A DNA stretch of 64,000 nt from Haematococcus lacustris (Eukaryota > Chlorophyta > Chlorophyceae > Chlamydomonadales > Haematococcaceae), in NCBI GenBank assembly GCA_030144725.1, contig JASKMD010000017.1, positions 8,508,200 to 8,572,199 of the forward strand, in the 5' to 3' direction. Below are positions 20,427 to 30,299 of the stretch, one piece after another; position 1 is the first letter of the stretch; each line of letters begins with the position of its first letter. The translations under genes were made by a program, and so were the position numbers. The notes beneath the pieces were generated by a model. The model saw only the letters and a program-made list of their open reading frames with translations. It was not told where the DNA came from and ran no database searches.

Positions 20427-23400
20427 CAGGGCCTCCCAACTCTGATGTTTTGGCATGTACAACCGTCACATGCGACCGATTGCTCCGGGAGCAGGCCGAT
20501 GTCTTTAGCCCCGCGCGGCATGGCTTAAACGCGGACTCTAGTTCTGGCAGCAACCTGCAGCTGCTTCGATTGTGGTCGACAGGGTGGTTGGGATCCGCCG
20601 GCCACCCTCAAGACATCGCGCAGTGCAGGCGTGTTGTTGGTGCTCTACGCATAGGCGCTGCTGCTAGCCCGCGAGGTGAGGTGCACGCAGCAAGTGCCAC
20701 CTATCCCGCGCCAGCACAGGTTACCCGACGAACATCTGATGATGCAGGAGTTTTCGAGTACACCACAGCGCTTCCCAACTGCAGCTGCGGCTCAGCTGGA
20801 GCAGGTAGGAGTTTGCAGCTAACATTAAATCTAGCCAAAACTCAAAGAGTTGTCTTATATTTGTGCTGACCGCTGAATCAAAGGCTACCCTACACATATG
20901 CACATCTGCAACAATAGATGTAATATTGCTCACAAAGCTCAGTGATCCATGGATTGTCAATTGCAGGAGCCCAAGCACCACTAACCCTTCCTGCCCACAG
21001 TACCTGCCAGCAGCCCACCCTAGCAGACCCAGCTGCCTACCACCACCTCCCAGCACCTCCTCACTGCCCTTCTGCCTGACATGCCACCCGTCCCAAAACA
21101 CACGAGAGCAAGCAGAGCCAATGGGGAAAGACCCAGGCTGGGCATGAGGCAGCCAAGAGCATGGAGCAGCTCACTGCTGCGCATGCAGCCCTCACCGCTG
21201 CACATGCAGCCGTCACAGCTGAGCTTCTCAACTCCAAGCAGATGTACAGCCAGCTGAGGGAGCGGCACCTCAGCCTGATGGTCTTTGTTGATCAGCGTGA
21301 GCAGCAGCAGCAGTTAGACCTCCTGGGGTTCATGCAGCAGGTCGACCAGATGGAGGAGGCGTTCTTGCAGCAGCTGCAGGGCACACAAGCCCAACTCACT
21401 GACACAGCGGCTGCCCTGAGGCCGCCCACAAAGACCTGGCAGTGGCCCGCACGGAGCTGGCTCACACCAAGAGGCAGCTAACCACCACCAGCATCAAGCT
21501 AGAGCAGCTGCGGGCACAGGTGGCCGCAGCCAACAAGGGCTTCAGCAAGGACAAGTGGAATCTCCTGATGCGCTCCAGGGTGTCACTGCCCTTCTTGCGG
21601 GGCATGCTCAGCAGCCAAGGCACCAAGCCAGCCACGCAGCCAGCCTGCCACCCAGCCACCCAGTCCAGCAGCCTGGCCCCCCCCCGCAACCAGGAGCGTG
21701 ACACGCACACGGGGGGGTACACAGCTGAGTACATCCTGAGCCGTGAGCGCCTCCTCTGCCTCCCAGGCGTCTCAGCAGAACAGCTGGGCACCCTGTGCAC
21801 TGCTGTCGTTGGGGCTGTTTTCCCTGGAGCTGATCCAGGCCGGCAGGCCAGCGCCACCACCCACCGGCGCAACCATGACTTGCTCCAGACCTACATACAC
21901 GAGGCCCACACAGGTAAGGGGTAGGGGCATGGCATGGCATGGCATGCCATTGCAAGGATGTTAGCTACACACATGGTCAGGCTTCACATGGGGGGCTGGC
22001 AGCACCACACACTAGGGGGGGGTGGCCAAGCCACATGGGTCACATGGCCAGGCAGCAGGCAGGCAGGAAGGTGTGCAAAGTCTAAACTACTTGTGTGTGC
22101 CCATATGATTGCAGTCTGGCTGCGGCGAGCTTTCGCCGTTCACGTGCAGTTGGACGGCTGCACTATTCCTGCACACGGCAAGGTTGTGCTCTACCGTGTG
22201 ACTGCAGCTGTCCGCTGCTTCAGCCCTAGCCCAGCTGCTGCGGCTGGCTCCCCCTGCCCTGAACGTGCCCACCCAGGCCCCCCTGCAGCAGCTGCAGCAG
22301 GCATTCCAGCAACATGCACGGGGTGCAGACTACAGCAATACCTCAGCCAAGGAGGCAACCCGGTTCACACGCGAGCAGCTCAGGGCCTACCTCCTTTACC
22401 ACAAGGTGCCGCCCAGGGATCAGCCAGTCGGCAACACCCTGGTGGCAGGCTGGCAGAAGGCCGTGCAGAAGCACATTGCTGAGCGTGGCAGCCCCACCGG
22501 GCATGGGGTGTTGCCATAGGGCTCTGCTTTGTTGCCATGGGCGTGTAGCTAATGGACAAGAGACCAGGCCTAGCTATGGAGTGTACAGATCTTGCCCTGC
22601 CATGGGGTGCTAGTATGGGGCTTTGCTGTGGCCATAAGGCAAGAGTTGCAATTGCTCGGGAAGGGTTTTCTGCTACCACATCTGCGATGGGTGCTTGCAG
22701 TCCTACTAGATGTTTGCCTTTAGATACTTGTTGCTTATCTACCTGTACCCAGCCCGTGGGGGATGCACGTTGTGGCATGCACCTACGGCATGGATTGATG
22801 CTGAAGCAAAAGCTGTTAACAAACTCAAGTGCCAGGGGCCTTTGCTATGGAGTGTACAGGCCTGCAGGTGCGAGTGGGGCCAGATGGGAGGACACGAGGT
22901 GAGAGGGAGTGCAGCAGGTCATGGCACTGTGGACCGAAGCACATGTCTCGGTGGTGATGTCCCAAAACGATGTAGCGACACAACGAAGGCTTCGCACCTA
23001 CGCAAATGCTCTTGCTACAACGAACAAAGCACATAACCAGGGGAACGAGCAGAAAAGGCTCAAGTATTAAGAGTCCCGCGGTCAGTTTGACTATCAGGCC
23101 ACATAGTCTACTGTAACAAGATGTGAAGGGTGCACATAGTGTCTTGATGAACCGCTAGAGCATACAACCACTCCGTCTCTCGCTTGACAGCGCGAGCGAC
23201 ACAAATGACGAGTGAAGGCTAATAGATGTTAAGGAATATGCGGCTGTTCTAGACGCAGGATCAGCAGTGGTGTGGGTGCGTTAAAGAAGCATTTCAGCTT
23301 CTTAGATTTCAAACTCGCGATTTCGGCCATCGCAACACAAAGCGCGACTGCACACATACTTGCGTTTGCTTCATCACGGCGTCATTAAGAAGGTCGAGGG

Positions 23401-23623
23401 TGGAGGAGGCGTGCATGGTAATATCTGCCCACAAAATATAGGCCGGGTTCACGCCTAAGCAGTGCATCATGTACATAGTCATGGACGCTCAGGACAGCCG
23501 TAGCGTGTAGCCAAGCGAGCCCTCTACATACTGATGTGCTTCGTTGATCAATCCGCAAACTGTACGAGAAATGAACCGCGTGAAACGGACACACCCCCTT
23601 TTCAAGGGGGTTGGGAGGCCCTG
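20427..23623. mobile_element. Candidate TIR element (hAT-like ends)
   Basis: A perfect 14-bp inverted repeat, CAGGGCCTCCCAAC at 20427-20440 and its complement at 23610-23623, bounds 3.2 kb. CAGGG is a common hAT terminus. The 8-bp flanks (TGGGGGGT and ATGGGGGG) are similar but not identical, so the target duplication is only suggestive. The interior carries the coiled-coil gene at 21161-22519. Confidence 0.5.
21161..22519 (+). CDS. Coiled-coil protein gene of unknown function, probable intron
   Basis: Family not recognised. Frame 1 from 21161 encodes Ala/His-rich repeats and a Gln-rich coiled coil (REQQQQLDLLGFMQQVD). The reading passes to another frame at about 21440 (ARTELAHTKRQL) and stays open to 21924, with FSKDKWNLLMRSRVSLPFL and a block YTAEYILSRERLLCLPG. 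A C-terminal piece (22265-22519) has FTREQLRAYLLYHKVPP, which resembles a SAP-type helix-extended-helix. That suggests DNA binding, but weakly. The stretch 21918-22260 is probably intron. The setting between matching inverted repeats suggests the gene belongs to a mobile element. Confidence 0.45.
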
Positions 23624-24123
23624 ATGGGGGGGGTGATACTCATATCAGCTCAGTTTCTGCATCATTTTTACTAATTTTAGCTGGGTTTGGTTGCACAGGA
23701 ACCACAGGCACTAATGTATTGGACAACTTGAAGTTGCTGTCACATGTGGACTGAACCTGCGTTGAAGAATGCGATATTAAGCGCTGTTACATGCTGGTTT
23801 GAAAATTAGTTTGGATGCGCCATTCACGCCGCGCTGGGTCCAGGCTGCCTCTAGCGGTCGCTAATATGTGGGCGCTACTTGCGTTCACTTTCGACATTGT
23901 GGTTGCTGCCTGCGCGTGGACGATTAGGTAACCGGATGTGCCGGCGAAGCTGAGCAGCGCTGAGCTGAGCTGAGTTGGCTGAGCTGTGCAAGTGGTCAGG
24001 CCGCACTCGCTGCACGCCATGCCCACTGAGACTTTTCTTTCTCGTCATTGGCCATACTAACGCGACGCGACTACATATAGCGACATATAGAACACACTGT
24101 CACACAGGCGGTGTGACCGTGGA
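23624..24123. other. Unique sequence without recognised gene
   Basis: No convincing ORF or repeat is seen except short GCTGAGCTGA repeats at about 23950-23985. Confidence 0.5.
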
Positions 24124-24129
24124 CTAAAT

Positions 24130-25165
24130 GCAGATAGATCACACCGTTCAATTTCTCCGCGGGGTTGAGAAATTGCTACCCTGTGGGAGGGAGAAATTGC
24201 CCCGACCCCTTCCTCAGGCGTTCTGCCGCACCCACTTCGTTGGCTTAGTGTGGGATGTGCGGCATCCGCACCAATGCGCCTCAAACGGGCAGATGGCAAA
24301 CGTGTGACCGCTCACTGCGTTGAACCCCGCGTTGAACTTGGTAAGCTTGTGGGCCCTTCGCTGAGCCCCTCGCTGAGCTATCTGCGGCTGGTCCCCCCCA
24401 CAGGGATACTTCCAACCGTCCAGCCGCAGCCCACTCGCTCATCGGCACCACCTCTGCACGCACGCCTGCAACTTCCGCTACTGCTCTGCGGACAAGACGG
24501 CTGCGCAGCAGGGTAAAGCATGCCCACGGTAATCCTCTCCAGCAGCCTCAGCACCAGCAGCCTCAGCACTAGGCAAGGCGCAGCAGGCGCAGTGGGCAAA
24601 GCAGCTGCTGGGCCAACGCCACGTCTGTAGCAGCTGCTGCGGATGTTGAGGATGGACTGCGGTCACAGCGGCCAACGCAGCTCGCGCAGTAAGACACGGT
24701 CGCTTCAACCCAGGTATGAGCTGGTTGTGCCCCTAGTTGCTGTTATACCCGCACATGCTATTGCTTGCTGTTGTTGTTGCATCTCACCTGCTATGCGTTG
24801 CATTGCTTCACTCCTATGTGTGGCATCGTGATGGTTGTGGTGCTCGTCCACAGGTATGGCCAGGTGAAAACAGCTTGGGTGGGCAGGTGGTGGAGGGGCA
24901 GCAGAAGCAGCCAGGCAGGACAACAGTATACACTCAGGGCTGCAGTGGCAAACGCAGCAGGGATAGTCCATCAGAGAAGGGCATGCTTTGCGTATTGACA
25001 GGGAAGGATATGTCATGCTTGTGCCTACTGGTGCTTGTGCAGATGCCCGCCCAAGGCGCATGATGTGATGGCGGCAGCAGTGGGGGAGGCGGTGCTAGCA
25101 GCAGCAGCAATGGTGGCAGCAGCGGAGGCAGCACAACAGGAGTAGGCCTTTGTAACAACGATGGC
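24130..25165 (+). repeat. Left arm of foldback element
   Basis: It matches the reverse complement of the right arm over its whole length with scattered differences. That indicates the arms have diverged since insertion or are not under frequent conversion. Confidence 0.85.
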
Positions 25166-25609
25166 AAGCACAGAATGGCTAGGCAGGTAGTGTGGGACAG
25201 GGGCAAGCGGACAGCCTACCAGAGGTAGGCAACCAGGACAATGGCAGCAGCAGTGGCAGAGGCGACAACGACATCAACAGGCGTCGACAGCGGCAGTGGC
25301 GGCAACAGCGGCAGCAGCGGTGGCAGTGGGGGCAGCAGCAACAGAAGTGTTGATACAAGTCAGCAATGTCAGCAATCTTTTAGAAATGTCCAGGTACACA
25401 TGTCTCGTGCTAGCCTGTGCTTGTGCCTGCGTGTTCCTATCTGTGTGTCCCATCATGTGTGCCTATCTGTGTGCCAATGCATTCCAGCACAGCACAGCAT
25501 AGTCAGGAGCGGCAGCCAGGCGTTGTCGGGGTGTTTGGTCAACCTGCCCACTTCTAGTCATGCATGTCCTTGTTTTGTTGATCACAAGCATGCCCCTTGC
25601 TTGCTGCAG

Positions 25610-26335
25610 GTCTAACAGTCATATAGCGACCCCTTGGACCCTTCCCCCTAACCCTACCCTGTCCCATCACCAACACCTCCAAGTCTCCTACGCCCCCACT
25701 TCCCCACTCCCCCTCACCTCCCCCCAGACATCGTGGTCCTCTCCCTACCCTACCCAGCAGCCAGGAGGAAGCCCTCTCTAGCCCCTCTTCTCCCTGCCCA
25801 ATCTCATTCCTCTTCTTCCTCTCCTGCCTGCCCTGGCTGACCGCCTGCCGGCAAGTGGTTGACACCCAGCCCAGCCCAGCTGGCCTCCTGCCCCTTGGCT
25901 TCTTGCTCCTTCCCTCTGCTGTCCCACCACCACCACCTCCAAGTCCGCAACCCGTCTACTTCCCCCCACCCTAGCGGGCAGCCTGGAGCAGGCGCTAGTA
26001 GTAGCCCTCTTCTCCCTGCCCCTTCTCATTCGTCCCTTTCTAGCTAACCGCCTGCCGGCAAGTGGCTGACACCCAATACCCAGCCTAATCTCCTCCCTCA
26101 TGTGCATGCCCCTTGGTTGCAGGTCTGATGGGCACCTCCCCCCCCCCCTTCCTTTTTCCCATTTCCCCCTTACCCGCCACAACACAGCCTCCGCCCGGGC
26201 TGCCCCGGCTCAGCCCTACTGGCCTCCTGCCCCTTGGCCCCTTCCTTCTTCCTTCCGCTGTGGGACAAGTGAAAACAATTGCGCTATGTATGTCTTGGGC
26301 TTCTTGACTTCCTTGCTGTGTGGACAGTAGCACCC
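25610..26335. repeat. Three related C-rich segments of about 240 bp
   Basis: Segments beginning near 25620, 25860 and 26110 share ...GGCCTCCTGCCCCTTGG..., CCCAGCC and (C)n(T)n patterns, so they look like an old tandem triplication. Confidence 0.5.
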
Positions 26336-26849
26336 ACAGAATGAATGACATTGGAAAGGATTGGGGTGATGTGTGTCATGTCCTTGCCATGCATCATAAC
26401 TTTGGCTCCTGTAAGATTATGTTGAGTAAGCAACATCTTGTTGATGCAAGCGTATGACACAAAGCCTTGAAGTCTCAATGATACCTAGTCTTCTAATGTA
26501 ATAGTGGGAGGGTAGGATGTTTTGTGTAAAGCTGACAACCGGTTAGTGCATGGATGGCCCGCTTGTATGGACAACCCATCTTCGCACCGTTCTCGTGTTC
26601 TTGCCCTTGCTAGCATAACGTGCCTTACCAAGCTTCAATGTAGTGCACTACTCACGAGACGCAAGTGATAGCATGGTTTGCAGCTGCAAGCCTGATACCC
26701 CTAGTGTCGCCCTCATGCACACACTACATTGTTATGGATGCGTCTCCAGGACCTAGCTGTGTGTTGTTGACCAGACAAGGGGCATAGCACGCACCACACC
26801 CTAGCATGTGGCTGGATCACTGTCAGGCCTGCACTTGCTAGGCATGACC

Positions 26850-27560
26850 GTGATGCATACATGCAAAGGGGGTATGTAGCAGGTGGCTACCACGTTTGCA
26901 GCATCAGCGCATCACCGCGTGGTGGTGGTGTCCATACAAGGGGCATGTGGCGCACCACACCCTAGCATGTGGCTGGATCTGGTGAGCCTCCACTATAGGT
27001 ACCATCCGTGGTCCAGCTAGCTGTGACACATTGGGTGTGGATCACTGCCAGGCCTGCACTTGCTAAGCATTACCGTGATGCATACATGCAAAGGGGGTAT
27101 GTAGCAGGTGGCTACCCGGTTTGCAACATTAGCGCATCACCGCGTGGTGGTGTTGTCCATACAAGGGGCATGTGGCGCACCACACCCTAGCATTAGGCTG
27201 GATCTGGTGAGCCTCCACTATAGGTACCATCCGTGGTCCAGTTAGCTGTGACACATTGGGTGTGGATCACTGCCAGGCCTGCACTAGCTAAGCATGATCG
27301 TGATGCATACACGTGAGAACTTGCATGACTCCATGTTGAGCCCATGTTGCACCTGTGCTTGTGCACCTTGCTTTGAAGAGCGTTACAGAAAGTCCCGAAC
27401 CCCTAGAGGGGGAGGGCGGCCAAGCAGCCTAACGGCTGACGGCTTAAGCGGTGTAAGCCACCTATCATACATGCAAAGGGTGTGTGTAGCAGGTGGCTAC
27501 CACGTTTGCGGCATTAGCGCATCACCGCGTGGTGGTGTTGTCCAAACAAGGGGCGTAGGT
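26850..27560. repeat. Tandem repeat, 225-bp unit, three copies
   Basis: The unit starts near GCATACATGCAAAGG and includes GCATCACCGCGTGG and CCACTATAGGTACC. Copies begin near 26855, 27080 and 27305, spaced exactly 225 bp. The third is split by a 154-bp insertion. Confidence 0.85.
27312..27465. mobile_element. 154-bp insertion with 6-bp target duplication
   Basis: It interrupts the third 225-bp repeat. CATACA is duplicated on both sides (27306-27311 and 27466-27471), and removing one copy plus the insert restores the repeat unit. A related copy lies inverted at 43844-43990. No terminal inverted repeats are seen, so it could be a short retroposed fragment. Confidence 0.75.
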
Positions 27561-27719
27561 ATCATTTGAGAAGAGGACCTGACCACCACCGTTTTCTTCA
27601 TTACATTTTGACCATTCACAGCTTACAAATCACGTTGTGTGGCATGGAGCTGAACAGAATCTCAGGACAGCCTTTAAAGTTGGCTTAAAGTTGGTTTAAA
27701 GGGCTTAAAGTTGCTGCTG

Positions 27720-28250
27720 ATTGCAACTCAAGACTGCACTGCCACACACCTGCAGCCTGCTGCTGTTGTCCATGCACTGCTCATGCACTACAACCTGCTG
27801 CTGCTGCTCATGCACTGCAGCCTGCTGCTGCTCATGCACTGCAGCCTGCTGCTGCTCATGCATTGCAGCACACCTACAGGCAGGGCAGGGCTGGGCAGGG
27901 CAAGGCAGGGAGGGCAGGGCAGGGCTGGGCAGGGCAGGGAGGGGCAACGCAAGGCTGGGGTGGGGTGGGGCAGGGCTAGGCAGGGAGGGGAGGGGCAACG
28001 CAAGGTTGGGATGGGGTGGGGCAGGGCTGGGAGGGGGTGGGGCAGGGCTGGGAGGGGGTGGGGCAGGGCTGGGAGGGGGTGGGGTGGGGCAGGGCTGGGA
28101 GGGGGTGGGGTGGGGTGGGGCAGGGCTGGGAGGGGGTGGGGCAGGGCTGGGAGGGGGTGGGGTGGGGCAGGGCTGGGAGGGGGTGGGGTGGGGTGGGGCA
28201 GGGCTGGGAGGGGGTGGGGCAGGGCTGGGCAGGGATGGGAGGGGCTTGCC
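27720..28250. repeat. CTGCTG-type repeats followed by a G-rich minisatellite
   Basis: Positions 27720-27870 repeat a CTGCTGCTCATGCACTGCAG unit. Positions 27880-28250 are GGGCAGGGCTGGGAGGGGGT-type units repeated about ten times with variants. Confidence 0.85.
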
Positions 28251-29525
28251 ATCGTTGTTACACGGGCCTACTCCTGTTGTGCTGCCTCCGCTGCTGCCAC
28301 CATTGCTGCTGCTGCTAGCACCGCCTCCCCCACTGCTGCAGCCATCACATCATACGCCTTGGGCGGGCATCTGCGCAAGCACCAGTAGGCACAAGCATGG
28401 ACATATCCTTCCCTGTTGATAAGCAAAGCATGCCTTTCTCTGATGGTCTATCCCTGCTGCGTTTGCCACTGCAGCCCTGAGTGTATACTGTTGTCCTGCC
28501 TGGCTGCCGCTGCCCCTCCACAGCCTGCCTACCCAAGCTGCATGCAACCCGCATACCCATGATGCGCCTGCGCCTGCCCCTGCTGCTGTGCCTGCGTACT
28601 CCTGCAATGCTGCCTGCCTACCCCTGCTGCACCTGCCCCGGCTGCGCTTCATACCTGCCCCTGACCCTTGTGGGCCAGCTGTCCTTACCGCATGCTCCTG
28701 CTGTGATGCCAACATGCCCTTGCCCCTTATAAGGCGATGTCTGCTCACGGGTGGTACGCTTCTGTGTGGCCACACCTGTGGACGAGCACCACAACCAGGA
28801 CGATGCCACACATAGGAGTGAAGCAATGCAGCGCATAGCTGTGCATTAAGCACTTGAGCTGGTGAGATGCAACAACAGCAGCAAGCAACAGCATGTGCGG
28901 GTATACCAGCAACTGGGGCCACAGCGCAGTTCATACCTGGGTGGAGCGACCGTTTCTTACTGCGCGAGCTGCGTTGGCCGCTGAGACCGCAGTCCATCCT
29001 TAGCATCCGCAGCAGCTGCTACGGACGTAGCGTTGGCCCAGCAACTGCTTTGCCCACTGCGCTTGCTGTGCCTTGCCTGGTGCTAATAGGAGCTGCCGGT
29101 GCTGAGGCTGCTGGAGAGGATTACCGTGGGCATGCTTTACCCTGCTGCGCAGCCGTCTTGTCCGCAGAGCTGTAGCGGAAGGTGCTGGCGTGCTTGCAGA
29201 GAGGTGGTGCCGATGAGCGAATGGGCTGCGGTTGGACGGTTGGAAGTATCCCTGTGGGGGGGACCAGCCGCAGATAGCTCAGCGAGGGGCTCAGCGAAGG
29301 GCCCACAAGCTTACCAAGTTCAACGCGGGGTTCAACGCAGTGAGAGGTCACATCTCCGCCATCTGCCCGTTTGAGGCGCATTGGTGCGGGTGCCGCACAT
29401 CCCACACTCAGCCGACGAGGTGGGTGCGGCAGAACGCCTGAGGAAGGGGTCGGGGCAATTTCTCCCTCCCACACGGTAGCAATTTCTCAACCCCGCGGAG
29501 AAATTGAACGGTGTGATCTATCTGC
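28247..29525 (-). repeat. Right arm of foldback element
   Basis: Reverse complement of 24130-25165 plus an extra block of about 230 bp. Terminal bases match the left arm exactly for at least 45 bp. Confidence 0.85.
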
Positions 29526-29604
29526 CTAAATGGAAACTATATATTTTACATAGTTCAGTAGTGGTGTAGCCTCGCAAACCTGAAGCAAACACAGCCCGCC
29601 TCCC

Positions 29605-29717
29605 TTGCCTCGCTGCATGCGTTTGGACATGGCTGCACGCTTTGCGTTCTCCATCATCACAAAAGCCCTAATCACCGCCTGCGTCGGTGCGGCCGCTACG
29701 GGGCGCGGACTAGACAT
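29605..29717 (-). CDS. Possible first exon of an unrecognised gene
   Basis: ATG at 29717 opens a 36-residue reading (MSSPRPVAAAPTQAV start, then RAFVMMENAKRAAMSKRM) that ends at a possible GC-type donor, GAG then GCAAGG. The foldback element sits just downstream, so it would lie in the first intron. Evidence is weak. Confidence 0.25.
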
Positions 29718-30299
29718 CGCAGGCTACGCCGACATCCATGGCGAGTAACCGCCCTGGTCCGCCACGTCACACCCTACGCCGACGGCCCTGCTGCCCGCCT
29801 TGAACAACATCTTCTGGCGTGTTGCAGGCCCTGGCAGCCGGTAGTAGCGGAGTAGGGAGGGCGGGTAGCATGACAGACTGGCACGGGGCAGGAGCCAGTC
29901 GGGGTGGGGCGGGTGTGCATCAGGGGAGAGGGTGTCAGCAGCAGAGTAGCCCCACAGGCCCCACAGCCAGGCCGAGTAGGTGCGAAGGTCCCTGGTTGAG
30001 GCTCCTGGATACCCTGCTCTGTGGCCCAGTCCCATTGTCCCATTGAGATTGAGGTCGGAGCGCGACCTCCTCCTCCCACAAGACCCAGTGTCCTCCCTCC
30101 CACAGGTCCCCTGTTAGGATCCCTGCCAGCCAGCCTGTGAGGGCCACTCAGGTCTAGTCAGGCTCTTGTCTGCCCAGGCGGCCAGCCTGTGGCGCTGACG
30201 TCCCCCTGCCTGCCTACCACCTGCTTCAAGCCTCGTGCTTCAACCCTGATTTCACACCACTGTTTTATTTGCCAGCAGAGCCTCTCCCTCTCCCCCCAG

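Larger units (their letters stand above)
24130..29525. mobile_element. Long-TIR foldback element with 6-bp target duplication
   Basis: Two arms of about 1.0-1.3 kb in opposite orientation (24130 to about 25165, and about 28247 to 29525) start GCAGATAGATCACACC and end with its complement. CTAAAT directly flanks both ends (24124-24129 and 29526-29531). The right arm carries about 230 extra bp (about 28515-28780). Just inside each end, CAATTTCTC and GAGAAATTG form a 9-bp hairpin. The interior has C-rich segments, a 225-bp tandem repeat and a G-rich minisatellite, but no recognisable transposase. The superfamily is unknown, and the element is probably non-autonomous. Confidence 0.85.

Noticed and set aside
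27788..28419. Overlapping Gly/Pro-rich ORFs
   Set aside because: Translations of the G-rich minisatellite inside the foldback element.
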